A DNA stretch of 64,000 bases from Thermicanus aegyptius DSM 12793 (GTDB lineage: Bacteria; Bacillota; Bacilli; Thermicanales; Thermicanaceae): positions 1,184,705 through 1,248,704 of the forward strand of contig NZ_KI783301.1 in the NCBI RefSeq assembly GCF_000510645.1, written 5' to 3'. Each line of letters opens with the position of its first letter. Within the stretch, counting starts at the first letter, position 1. The notes beneath the pieces were generated by a model. It saw only the letters and a list, made by a program, of their open reading frames with translations. It was not told the origin of the DNA and searched no databases. Of this stretch, positions 1 to 7,612 are shown in pieces. A program made the position numbers and the translations under genes.

Positions 1-344
1 GAGGCGTTGATGAGCAGGTTCGGTTTCTTATTCAGGCTTTTTATGATCCGGATCACCTCCTGTGTCGCTTTCAACCGGCTATGGAGGATTTTTTCTTTTT
101 TCCCCGCCGTCCATCGTCCGGTGCCGATTCCCTCTCCGGCCAGGTTGATGAAGACGTCGATATCCTTAAGATGCTCCTCCGGTCGGCTTCCCTCCGTCAA
201 CCATTCCACATACGAGAGATTGGGTTGGTACGCTTGCGTTTTCGCTTTCCGCGTCAGGATGACCACCTGATTTCCCTCTTCTAAGAAACGCTTCGCCAAC
301 GCTTTTCCCACAAAACCGGTCCCGCCTGTGACGGCGATTCTCAT
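1..344 (-). CDS. TIGR01777-family NAD(P)-binding epimerase-like protein (5' part)
   Basis: The reverse strand from 344 reads into the window edge and gives about 114 N-terminal residues. They begin MRIAVTGGTGFVGKALAKRF, an NAD(P)-binding Rossmann motif (GGTGFVG). A later stretch, INLAGEGIGTGRWT, is typical of the TIGR01777 / SDR39U1-like family of extended short-chain dehydrogenases, whose substrate is generally unknown. The ATG is preceded on the minus strand by GAAGGAGGAGAAGAAG, a strong ribosome binding site. The 3' end lies outside the window. Family assignment rests on these motifs only. Confidence 0.8.
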   Translation of the reverse strand, partial: MRIAVTGGTGFVGKALAKRFLEEGNQVVILTRKAKTQAYQPNLSYVEWLTEGSRPEEHLKDIDVFINLAGEGIGTGRWTAGKKEKILHSRLKATQEVIRIIKSLNKKPNLLINA

Positions 345-588
345 CTTCTTCTCCTCCTTCTCATAGATCGTGGACGTTTCCCCTCTTTTTTCAGAGTATA
401 TCATTTTTTTAGTCCAATTCATTTCCCCAAAAACATTTCTATCATTCAGATGCAAAATCGATCCTTAAATCTGTGCGAATGAGTGGAAAAGGAAAGAGAG
501 GCTTAAGAAATTTCTTAGCAAAATCTCAGGTTCAGCTCATGATCTTTATTTACGATGGCTTTAGAGAATCGGAAAGCAGGAGGAAGCG
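345..588. promoter_or_regulatory. Divergent intergenic region, TIGR01777 gene / M23 gene
   Basis: This spacer separates two divergent genes and must carry both promoters. A perfect 14-bp palindrome, TAAGAAATTTCTTA, lies at 504-517. A similar sequence precedes the copper ATPase gene near 10934-10946, but the TTCAG repeats found there are not clearly present here. No convincing sigma-A promoter was assigned. Confidence 0.35.
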
Positions 589-2049
589 ATGGAGAGGCAG
601 AGAGAACGGCTAAAAAGGCAAAAGCGGCATTTGATCACCGGTCTATTGGCTCTAGGGATATTTACAGGAGGAGCTTTCTATGGGATAAACGCCAACACAG
701 TAGATTTATATCAGGTAACGGCGGATGGGAAAGCGGTCGGCTATGTTTCTTCTCCGAAAGTGGTTGCCGATTGGCTACAGAGTAGGAAAGAAGAGATTCA
801 GGATAAAATAGGGGTTCTTCCGCTTACGGATCTTCGCATAACCTATCGAAAAGAACGAATTTTTTTAGGAAAGGGCGATGAGGAGAAACTTTTTCAATAT
901 CTAGAAGATAAGGTGAAATTTTATATTCCCGGAGTGGCCATCAAAATCGACGGGAACGTGATCGGTTATGTGAAGGATCGAGAGATCGCCCAGAAGGTTC
1001 TCGGCCAATATCAGGCTCACTACCTCCCGAAAACCGTTTCGAACCGGCAGAATAAAGATAAGACGGTGCAGATCGCTTCCGAACGGGATGAAGCAACAGA
1101 CCTAGAAGGAAAACAGCAAATATTTTTTAAGGAACCGGTTACATATGAAGGGAGAAAAATCGACCCGTTTCAATTAATGACAGTAGAGGAAGTTATGAAT
1201 CGTCTTATGCAAAATAAAGAGAACGAAATCATACATACGGTAAAAAAAGGGGAGACGCTCTGGTCCATCGCCAAAGAACATGGGGTTGGCGAAAAGGAGC
1301 TGGTTCGGTTAAACCCCGGGATTCAAGAGGAGAAAATTGACATCGATCGCAGGATCATTGTGGCCAAAAGCAAACCGACTCTTACGGTGATCACTCTAAA
1401 GGAAGAAACGGTCACGAAACGTATCCCTTACTCATCCCAAATCAAGAATGATGCCGATTTGCTCAAGGGAAAGAAGAAAGTGATTCAAAAGGGCGTAGTG
1501 GGAGAGGAAAAAGAGATCTACCAAGTGACCCTGGAAAATGGGGAGGAGACTGACCGGCAACTCGTCAAGACTGAACGCTTGAAGGAACCGGTGACGGAAG
1601 TGATCGCCGTGGGGACGAAGATACGAAAACGGGTTACCATCGCATCACAACCCACTCGAGCCACCGGGGATGGTGGTCGCTTTATCTGGCCTGTAAACGG
1701 GGGAGTGATCACCTCCGGATACGCCTCCCGCTGGGATGGATTTCATGCCGGAATAGATATTGCCGGTACGAAAAATCTGGATATAAAAGCGGCTGATGAT
1801 GGGGTGGTGGAATCAGCGGGTTGGGCCGGTGGGTTTGGTCAAAGCATCGTCATTGATCATAAAAACGGGTATAAGACGCGCTATTCTCATCTTAAAAGTT
1901 TTTTGGTCAAAGAGGGGGAAACCGTAAAAAAGGGGGATGTCATTGGCGTGATGGGCTCTACAGGAAGATCGACGGGAGTGCATCTCGATTTCCGAATCTA
2001 TAAAGACGGGAAGGCGCTTAATCCCCTTCAATATGTAGAGAAGCCGTAA
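589..2049 (+). CDS. Membrane-anchored LysM-G5-M23 peptidase-like protein
   Basis: 486 residues. A basic N-terminus and one membrane segment (about 15-33) anchor it outside the cell. A LysM peptidoglycan-binding motif (HTVKKGETLWSIAKEHG, about 217-262) is followed by a G5 region (about 264-345) and a C-terminal M23 (LytM-type) domain (about 371-483). The M23 domain keeps HAGID (the H-x3-D zinc ligands) and YSH, but the last motif reads GVHLDF where active enzymes have HLHF, so the third zinc ligand is Asp instead of His. It may be a weak or non-catalytic peptidoglycan-binding relative, as SpoIIQ is in sporulation; this is inference. The ATG follows GGAGGAAGCG. A strong terminator follows at 2093. 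Confidence 0.88.
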   Translation: MERQRERLKRQKRHLITGLLALGIFTGGAFYGINANTVDLYQVTADGKAVGYVSSPKVVADWLQSRKEEIQDKIGVLPLTDLRITYRKERIFLGKGDEEKLFQYLEDKVKFYIPGVAIKIDGNVIGYVKDREIAQKVLGQYQAHYLPKTVSNRQNKDKTVQIASERDEATDLEGKQQIFFKEPVTYEGRKIDPFQLMTVEEVMNRLMQNKENEIIHTVKKGETLWSIAKEHGVGEKELVRLNPGIQEEKIDIDRRIIVAKSKPTLTVITLKEETVTKRIPYSSQIKNDADLLKGKKKVIQKGVVGEEKEIYQVTLENGEETDRQLVKTERLKEPVTEVIAVGTKIRKRVTIASQPTRATGDGGRFIWPVNGGVITSGYASRWDGFHAGIDIAGTKNLDIKAADDGVVESAGWAGGFGQSIVIDHKNGYKTRYSHLKSFLVKEGETVKKGDVIGVMGSTGRSTGVHLDFRIYKDGKALNPLQYVEKP

Positions 2050-2092
2050 ATCACGGTGGAGAAGTCTCATCCTCTCCGTAATAGGAGTCAAT

Positions 2093-2127
2093 CCCTTCTT
2101 CTGTTTCTCATAGAAGAAGGGTTTTTT
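2093..2127 (+). terminator. Rho-independent terminator after the M23 gene
   Basis: CCCTTCTTCT and AGAAGAAGGG form a perfect 10-bp stem with a short loop, followed by six T residues. It ends the M23 transcript and insulates it from the copper genes. Confidence 0.9.
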
Positions 2128-2166
2128 AATCCCCTTTTTAAAGGGCAGCGTAAATGTCCAATTCGT

Positions 2167-2285
2167 TCTCTTTTTTATCTCATTTTCAGGTTTAATTCAG
2201 ATTCTCCTCACGATCTCCTGATATGTTAAGTCTAAAAAGTCCGCCTCAGAAAGGTTGATGCCAATGACCGGCTTCTGGAAACGTA
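2167..2285 (+). repeat. Copper leader repeat, copy 1
   Basis: About 100-120 bp here are nearly identical to 10678-10802. The repeat covers the regulator box, the -10 region, the ribosome binding site and the first codons of the DUF2933 gene. Beyond about 2285 the two copies diverge. Copy 1 drives an intact gene; copy 2 leads into a ruined reading frame. Confidence 0.85.
2175..2227 (+). promoter_or_regulatory. Copper promoter box A (TTATC / TTCAG / TTCAG) with -10
   Basis: TTATC (2175), TTCAG (2185-2189) and TTCAG (2196-2200) are spaced 10 and 11 bp apart, one helical turn, as expected for an OmpR-family binding site. A -10-like TATGTT starts 21 bp after the last repeat (2222-2227). No good -35 is present, which fits activator dependence. 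The same layout recurs before the other copper genes; the two-component pair at 13.9-16.0 kb is the likely regulator (inferred). Confidence 0.65.
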
Positions 2286-2449
2286 TGATGATCTTGGTGA
2301 TTGTATTGTCGGCAGTATCTCTACTCATCTTTAAGAAATGGGATTGGCTTCTATATGGACTGATCCTCCTCTGCCCGCTAATGCATCTATTCGGGCACGG
2401 TCATTCCGGTAACGGCAGCTCATCTCATGCCCACGAACATGAACGGTGA
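2264..2449 (+). CDS. DUF2933-type small membrane protein
   Basis: 61 residues: two hydrophobic segments (about 7-24 and 28-42) joined by KKWDW, then a short His-rich tail (GHGHSGNGSSSHAHEHE). This is the pattern of the DUF2933 family, often found beside copper-resistance genes; its molecular role is not established and the tail probably binds metal. Possible starts are TTG 2255, ATG 2258 and ATG 2264; AAAGG at 2250-2254 is best placed for 2264. It lies behind copper box A and probably shares a transcript with the YVTN gene downstream. Confidence 0.75.
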   Translation: MTGFWKRMMILVIVLSAVSLLIFKKWDWLLYGLILLCPLMHLFGHGHSGNGSSSHAHEHER

Positions 2450-2484
2450 TTTGATCATCTCGTTGTAGAATGGAGTGGATTGAC

Positions 2485-3939
2485 ATGAAACGGAATCTGG
2501 TCTTCATTCTTTTGGCCGTTGTGGTTATAGCAGGGATTGTCTGGTGGGGAGTAGGGAGGGGGGAAACTGACGTACATGCGGATGAGATCTTTTATGTACC
2601 CAATGCCGGAGAGGGAAGCGTCTCTGTGGTTGACCCTTCTGTCGGGAAAACGATAGACACCATATCCCTTGGAACTTCCCAGGCTTCTCACGGGATCGCT
2701 TTAAGTCCCGACGGAAAAACATTGTATGTCGGAACGGGGTTTGAAGGGAAATCTCTGATGGCGATCGATACAAAAAACAAGCAAAAGGTGAAAGAACTAA
2801 AATTTAACGAGGGAGTTCACGGCATCGACATCAGTCCGGACGGAAAACGGCTCTATGTTTCCCTGAATGCAGGATTGGGGAAAAAAGGAGGGGGTCTCGC
2901 GTTGATTGATGCGGAGACCATGCAACAAGTGGCGTTTGTTCGGACGGGAGAGGGGCCTGCTCATGTTGCGGTAACCGCCGATGGCTCTCAGGTATGGGTG
3001 ACGAATGTGAATGGCAATACGGTTGCCGTGATCGATACGAGATCGAACCGGTTGCTCAACGTGATTCCGGTAGGCCAAACCCCAAATGAAGCAGCGATAA
3101 CACCGAGTGGAGATTTGGTTTTTGTTGCAAATGTGAAATCAAATAGTGTTTCAGTCATCGATTCCATGTCCTTAAAAGTGATCAGAGAAATTCGTGCCGG
3201 CCAAGCTCCCCACGGCGTAACGGTGTCGCCGGACGGTAAAGAAGCGTGGGTGGCAAATAACAATTCCAATGACGTATCGATTATTGATATCAAATCGTTG
3301 CGGACAGTGGCAAACATCCCCACAGGGGCTTATGCCAATCACGTAGCCTTTTCGTCGGATGGAAGATGGGCCTATGTGACCAATCGGAAATCGAATGATG
3401 TCGTAAAGATCGACGTTAAGAAACGAAAAGTCGTGGCGAAGATTCCTGTGGGCTTGGAACCGCATGAAATCTCTCTGGAAGATTACGTCTTCTCTGCAAC
3501 AGGAGAGCAGAAAGAGTCCGTAATGAACAAGACGGTCCCTGTCGTTCAAAGAGATGCAATATCCCCTCAACAGGAGAGGGTAAAAATGGCGCAAGTGGGG
3601 TCTATTGAAATCAGGGCAGCTCGTCTAATCCCGGAGGATCTGGAAACAGGACCTGTGTCCAATGGGATCTCCAAGTCCGATTTTGACAAATACGAGATCT
3701 TTCTCCTTTCTTTCACGACTCACTCGGGAGATCTATCCTCTCTACCCATTAAGGAAAATGTTTTTTTGAGCAATGACCGTGAAAAGAATATGAAACCGGC
3801 GAAATGGCAGGTGACGAGTAATGATTCCCACCATCCGGAGTACCTGGCCTTATTTGAGAAAACCTCAACGTCTCAACTATCTTTGAAAATAGGCGGACTT
3901 GGAGAACCGCCCGTTCTATTGACATGGAGTGTTAGATAA
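2485..3939 (+). CDS. Secreted YVTN-type beta-propeller protein
   Basis: 484 residues. An N-terminal membrane segment (about 5-25) is followed by about seven propeller repeats carrying SPDGKTLYV / SPDGKEAWVANNNSNDVSIID signatures (about 35-340), the YncE/YVTN fold. The last 130 residues are a separate region without a recognised family. Such proteins act outside the membrane and are often next to copper or redox genes, but no substrate can be read from the sequence. The start chosen is ATG 2485, after GGAGTGG; an upstream in-frame ATG at 2470 lacks a site. It follows the DUF2933 gene by 35 bp, so both probably answer to box A. Confidence 0.8.
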   Translation: MKRNLVFILLAVVVIAGIVWWGVGRGETDVHADEIFYVPNAGEGSVSVVDPSVGKTIDTISLGTSQASHGIALSPDGKTLYVGTGFEGKSLMAIDTKNKQKVKELKFNEGVHGIDISPDGKRLYVSLNAGLGKKGGGLALIDAETMQQVAFVRTGEGPAHVAVTADGSQVWVTNVNGNTVAVIDTRSNRLLNVIPVGQTPNEAAITPSGDLVFVANVKSNSVSVIDSMSLKVIREIRAGQAPHGVTVSPDGKEAWVANNNSNDVSIIDIKSLRTVANIPTGAYANHVAFSSDGRWAYVTNRKSNDVVKIDVKKRKVVAKIPVGLEPHEISLEDYVFSATGEQKESVMNKTVPVVQRDAISPQQERVKMAQVGSIEIRAARLIPEDLETGPVSNGISKSDFDKYEIFLLSFTTHSGDLSSLPIKENVFLSNDREKNMKPAKWQVTSNDSHHPEYLALFEKTSTSQLSLKIGGLGEPPVLLTWSVR

Positions 3940-4257
3940 ACTCGTTTAATTGTTTCCTTTTGCAAAAGGAGAAAAAGCATCTCCTGGGAATAGGAAGGGA
4001 TCAAAGGATAAGACTCTTTGATGGTTGTAAGGAGCTTTTTTGCTCGGTCTATATCGGATGATACTTACGATTCTGACAGACGAATGCGGAGAGAGTGTAG
4101 CTTCGGTTCATCTTGATCATAAATCAACGAGATAAGATGAAGGGACCTGTAGAGTCGCTTCGCGAGTTCACATAAAATCTCCTTGGAGGGTATGTCCGTC
4201 CTCTTTCATTCGCGCTAAATTGTTGGGGTGGGAGATCATACCCTTCGCTATTTTATT
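3940..4257. other. Intergenic stretch with no gene recognised
   Basis: No open frame with a plausible ribosome binding site was found. A palindrome, CCTTTTGCAAAAGG, lies just after the YVTN gene near 3957, and ATCAAAG/CTTTGAT can pair near 4000-4023; neither has a clear T-run, so the end of the copper transcript is not certain. Confidence 0.4.
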
Positions 4258-4440
4258 CCTGGGTCATGCGATTTCATGTCTGCAATTATTGTGGTTTCTT
4301 GTGGATCACGCCATCATTCCTCGCTTTTGGTTCGTTTAAAATAGGGTTTTAAGAAAAATTCTTGTTTTTCTTAAAACCCTATTTACATATCAATAATTGC
4401 ACCTTTATAATCAAATTGCAAGGTTTGAATTCGGTTGAAG
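4258..4440 (+). repeat. Palindrome-promoter repeat, copy 1
   Basis: About 180 bp resemble 19420-19580. Similarity starts at GGGTCATGCGATT, is strongest through the 46-bp palindrome and promoter, and fades after TTGCAAGG. Both copies precede genes for lipoproteins that are not similar to each other. Confidence 0.85.
4339..4411 (+). promoter_or_regulatory. 20-bp perfect inverted repeat abutting a sigma-A promoter (copy 1)
   Basis: Two perfectly complementary 20-base arms (4339-4358 and 4365-4384) flank a 6-base centre. The last arm overlaps a -35 (TTTACA, 4382-4387), which is 18 bp from a perfect -10, TATAAT (4406-4411). No T-run follows the palindrome, so it is better read as an operator or upstream element than as a terminator. 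It should drive the lipoprotein gene at 4576. Confidence 0.7.
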
Positions 4441-4575
4441 AGGAGGCGATTGGTAAGTCCACATGGTAACCCTTTTCCGGGCGGATATCAATCGGATGTC
4501 TCTACATGTATTGATGAAATTGTTTCAGATTTTTTTATCTTTTGTAAGTCTAAAACAGGATGGGAGGAAGGCTAA

Positions 4576-5562
4576 ATGAAGCAATGGAAGTTACCGCTAT
4601 TATTTTTAATGATCTTGTTCATCATTGGAATGTTAACAACGGGATGTGTAAAAGAGGAAAAACAGACGGTCATACAGAACACTGATGCCAATGTCGTTCA
4701 GTACAAGGATGAGTATACGGTTCCCCTTACCGATCAAACATTGATTGAAAATATACAATCTTATGTTTCCAAATCAAGAGAGACCAATGAAGATTTGGGG
4801 TATTCATTGTTCAAAGTAATCCATGGAGATCAAACATATATCATTCACAGGAGAGGAATTGAAGCGAATTCGGTGAAATATCTGTACGAAGAGGATTTAA
4901 ACCCATTATTTAATCAAATTGAAAATCAGTTTAATCAGATTCAACAATTAACCATCAAAGATATGAATGCTTCAAAGATTCACATCCATATTAAAGATCA
5001 TGGGAAAACTCTACAAGTTACGGATGAGCTTTACAAATTCATCATGGATGAACTGGCTCGCTCCACCACCTTACAAGATCCTCCTATGATATACGGCATT
5101 CGCTATCCTTATCTCGAAATGAACCTTGGAAATGAACTGGTTTTGACTTGGATCGTTCCGGACATCGCATCCGTTAAGCTGAGAGATCACATCGCAGGAC
5201 ATATCAAACTTTCTTCGCCAAATATCTGGATTACCATCCAAAAGCAAGATCCTCATGAATTTGAAAGAACAGGAAATTTTGCTGTCCAATCCTTTAAAGT
5301 ACGATTGAACGATGTCGAGTTTAAAATGGATAATCAATATAATCGATTGGATGAACTGGTTCGAATCTTGAATCAAATTGAGAAGGAAAAACCAATCGCG
5401 CCGGTGAAGAGAGATGATCCTCCTGCGATCGTCATTCAAAATGCTTCGAGTGAAGAACCCTCTTACGGGATCTTTCCCGATGATATGATTCTTTACAATG
5501 GGAAGGCATACAAGATCGATCATTTTTATGAGAATATGGTTTCATTCTTTAGCGTTCCTTAA
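4576..5562 (+). CDS. Lipoprotein of unknown function
   Basis: 328 residues with a lipoprotein signal peptide: basic MKQWK start, hydrophobic core, and lipobox LTTGC (Cys near residue 25), so it should be lipidated by Lgt and cut by LspA. The mature part is mixed alpha/beta in composition, low in Cys, with no family I recognise. A spacer of about 165 bp separates it from the palindrome promoter at 4339-4411. Its base composition is A+T richer than the flanking operons, consistent with accessory origin. ATG follows GGGAGGAAGGCTAA. Confidence 0.75.
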   Translation: MKQWKLPLLFLMILFIIGMLTTGCVKEEKQTVIQNTDANVVQYKDEYTVPLTDQTLIENIQSYVSKSRETNEDLGYSLFKVIHGDQTYIIHRRGIEANSVKYLYEEDLNPLFNQIENQFNQIQQLTIKDMNASKIHIHIKDHGKTLQVTDELYKFIMDELARSTTLQDPPMIYGIRYPYLEMNLGNELVLTWIVPDIASVKLRDHIAGHIKLSSPNIWITIQKQDPHEFERTGNFAVQSFKVRLNDVEFKMDNQYNRLDELVRILNQIEKEKPIAPVKRDDPPAIVIQNASSEEPSYGIFPDDMILYNGKAYKIDHFYENMVSFFSVP

Positions 5563-5600
5563 GAAACATCATTTGACTAGTATACCTAAATTATCCTGGT

Positions 5601-5665
5601 AGACTATGAGAATAGATTTTTCAGCGCCGGGCGAAGGATAGGATATTGAAAGGAATATCCGAGTT
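5601..5665. repeat. Short dispersed repeat with GGATATT hairpin, copy 1
   Basis: About 60 bp match 10616-10678 imperfectly, sharing AGACTATGA, CCGGGCGAAGG and a hairpin GGATATT...AATATCC. Copy 2 abuts the second copper leader repeat. The two copies bracket the IS110/ABC/IS66 island, so they may mark a rearrangement junction. Confidence 0.6.
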
Positions 5666-5727
5666 GTTGAAGTGGTGCCGAATCGGCTTTATTTCCTTCC
5701 AGAAGAAGGAGCTCCATTTCTCCCAAA

Positions 5728-5831
5728 GCCACCTTCAACAGAGAGCCGGGTAAGCCACCTTCAACAGAGAGCCGGGTAAGCCACCTTCAACAGAGAGCCG
5801 GGTAAGCCACCTTCAACAGAGAGCCGGGTAC
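5728..5831. repeat. 26-bp tandem repeat, four copies
   Basis: Four consecutive, essentially identical 26-bp units beginning GCCACCTTCAACAGAGAGCC start at 5728, 5754, 5780 and 5806. They stand directly upstream of the IS110 remnant. No gene crosses them. The near-perfect identity suggests recent expansion. Confidence 0.95.
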
Positions 5832-5941
5832 CGGCACCCAATGGGGTCGATGAAGAATCCGGGAGATCTCCCGGCCGAACCGATCCATTGTGACCGGGTT
5901 GGAGATGCGACGGAAACGGCTTAGATTTCAGCGTCCGGCGG

Positions 5942-6448
5942 AAAGACGTGTACCTCTTCAATCCCAGTCTTGTCAAGGAATTCAAAAAGTCACACTACTT
6001 GGACGCCCCCAAGAACGATCGGGTCGATGCCTGGTTCATCGCAGCCAAGCTTCGTTCCGGACATCTCCCGCATCCGTTCACGTGGAGCGCACCGCTCATG
6101 GCGTTGCAGCGCCTGACGAGAGCTCGCTACCACCTAATGTAGGATTGGACTCGGGATAGCAACTTCCTCATGACCAACTTGTTTCTCAAGTTCAGTGATT
6201 ACAGCATCACCGGACCGTTTCGCAGAAAAAAGCTGTCAGCCGCATCGCTGGCCGTCATGGAGGAATTCGAATCGGCCGAAGAACTGGCCGAGATGTCCGT
6301 CGAACGTCTGATCGACTTCCTCGTGAAGCATTGCTACATTCCCCTTCCTTCCCATAAAAAAGGGAAGATATTTTTTTGGGTTCACGGATTCAGGACTATA
6401 TTAAGATTTATTATGCAAAAAAAAGGCCCATTATTTTGGGACCTTTAG
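5942..6448 (+). pseudogene. IS110-family transposase remnant with in-frame amber stop
   Basis: The frame encodes KDVYLFNPSLVKEFKKSHYL then DAPKNDRVDAWFIAAKLRSG, with the DRxDA signature of IS110-type DEDD transposases. RARYHLM is followed by TAG (6140-6142), then the same frame continues DWTRDSNFLMTNLFLKFSDY and LVKHCY. Intact relatives have Gln at the stop, so a CAG-to-TAG change is likely. The start of the gene is missing or rearranged (a short GLDFS frame lies just upstream) and the C-terminal catalytic half is lost in unrelated A+T-rich sequence. It cannot encode an active transposase. Confidence 0.85.
6417..6446 (-). terminator. Terminator of the minus-strand ABC operon
   Basis: On the minus strand AAAGGTCCC pairs with GGGCCTTT (one bulge) and is followed by a run of eight T residues (6424-6417). 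It lies 18 bp after the stop codon of the gene at 6464. Confidence 0.75.
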
Positions 6449-6463
6449 ATTTTTATTAGTAAC

Positions 6464-6838
6464 CTAATGTCTGACAGGTTCCACAGGGACCCCAAAGCCC
6501 TCTTGGGTAAGAATTGCAGAAATGCCATCCTGTTCGGCTTTCGTCTTGTACAAGATCCTGATGAGCGCCCTGTCCGGATGACCTTCACATGGAGTTGCCA
6601 CTTCCACTTTTACACCTGGCCCGGTGTTTTGAAGGCGGGCAACGAGGTCTGTGTGCGAGGCGAATGCCTCGGCAACCGACCGTTTATCCGGAAGCTTTTC
6701 GCATGGTGGACGGGCAAAGTCCTGTTTTCCAGGGAACGGAATCACATCAAGCAGCGTGCCTGCCCCCGCAATCAAAAACAGAGCAGCCGCGGCAGCTACG
6801 AGCAAGATTGCCACGATCCACTTCCCTTGTTTTTTCAA
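6464..6838 (-). CDS. Membrane-anchored protein of unknown function
   Basis: 124 residues. MKKQGKWIVAILLVAAAAAL is a classic membrane anchor or uncleaved signal; the rest is extracytoplasmic, with two Cys (PPCEKLPDK and ATPCEGHPDR) that could form a disulfide. No family recognised. The start is TTG, supported by GGAAGGGG six to seven bases upstream. It is the last gene of the minus-strand operon behind an ABC ATPase and a bacteriocin-exporter-like permease, so it may be an accessory or immunity-type partner; this is inference from position only. Confidence 0.65.
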   Translation of the reverse strand: MKKQGKWIVAILLVAAAAALFLIAGAGTLLDVIPFPGKQDFARPPCEKLPDKRSVAEAFASHTDLVARLQNTGPGVKVEVATPCEGHPDRALIRILYKTKAEQDGISAILTQEGFGVPVEPVRH

Positions 6839-6898
6839 ATAGATCCCCTTCCTTCTGTCTACGCAGGATTACGGCGATCGCTCTGATGCGTGTCGGCA

Positions 6899-7540
6899 TT
6901 ACGTTCGCGCGAGTGAGTAGTGGGCATCAGAGGCACGAACCACCCCATCATCGTGGGTTGCCACCACCACGACCCTTCCTTGCCGTGCGAGTGAGACGAG
7001 TAATTCGATGACCCGCCTACTATTCCCGTCGTCGAGGGAGGCCGTTGGTTCATCGGCGAAAATGACCTGAGCATCCTTGTAGAGGGCACGGGCAATCCCA
7101 AGACGGCGCTTCTCCCCTCCGCTGAGCCGGGCGGCCGGCTCTCGTTCCCTCCCGATTAAGCCGGTTGCCGCGAGCGCGGCTTTCATCCACTCCTGGTCGC
7201 CTCCTACCCGGGAACCGAAAAGACTGGATGTCATGGTCACGTTGAAGGCAACGGACTCCTCTTCAATGACCCCGTAATCCTGAAGGATGAAGGCAGCATG
7301 GTTCTTCCAGAAGAGCCGGCGTTGCCGTGCCCCCCAGCCTGTCGTGTCCTTCCCGTCTGCCAGTACGCGCCCGCCGGTCGGCCGCAAAAGCAGCCCAAGC
7401 AAATGGAGCAGCGTTGTTTTGCCGGCGCCGCTGGGACCGATGAGCGCGGTCATCGTCCCGGGTGCGCATATCAAACTGGCTCCCTCGATGATCTTCCGGT
7501 CATCGATAACCATCGTGACTTCGTCCGCTTCGATGCGCAT
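6899..7540 (-). CDS. ABC transporter ATP-binding protein (LolD/MacB-like)
   Basis: 213 residues, the usual length for a stand-alone exporter-type ATPase. Walker A is GPSGAGKTT (about 34-42), the Q-loop is ILQDYG, the signature is LSGGEKRR, Walker B is VIFADEPTASLDD, and the H-loop is ATHDD. All catalytic positions are present. It pairs with the large permease encoded just upstream in the operon (7613-9622). The ATG is preceded by AGGGGG about 11 bases away, slightly far. The set resembles lactococcin 972-type bacteriocin transport operons, but no precursor peptide gene was identified. Confidence 0.88.
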   Translation of the reverse strand: MRIEADEVTMVIDDRKIIEGASLICAPGTMTALIGPSGAGKTTLLHLLGLLLRPTGGRVLADGKDTTGWGARQRRLFWKNHAAFILQDYGVIEEESVAFNVTMTSSLFGSRVGGDQEWMKAALAATGLIGREREPAARLSGGEKRRLGIARALYKDAQVIFADEPTASLDDGNSRRVIELLVSLARQGRVVVVATHDDGVVRASDAHYSLART

Positions 7541-7612
7541 AAAGCCGCATTCCCCCTATCCACATTTACAGTCTATCCTTATTTACAACCGGCATTTACA
7601 ATCGGCCCTCAT
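7541..7612 (-). repeat. Short imperfect TTGTAAATG repeats between permease and ATPase genes
   Basis: On the minus strand, directly after the permease, the sequence CGATTGTAAATG recurs: twice exactly, once as CGGTTGTAAAT and once as GACTGTAAATG. Each carries a TAA, so the stop region of the permease is duplicated. This is probably slippage; no function is proposed. Confidence 0.6.

Noticed and set aside
3940-4257. Short frames after the YVTN gene
   Set aside because: No ribosome binding site, no family resemblance, and codon use unlike neighbours.
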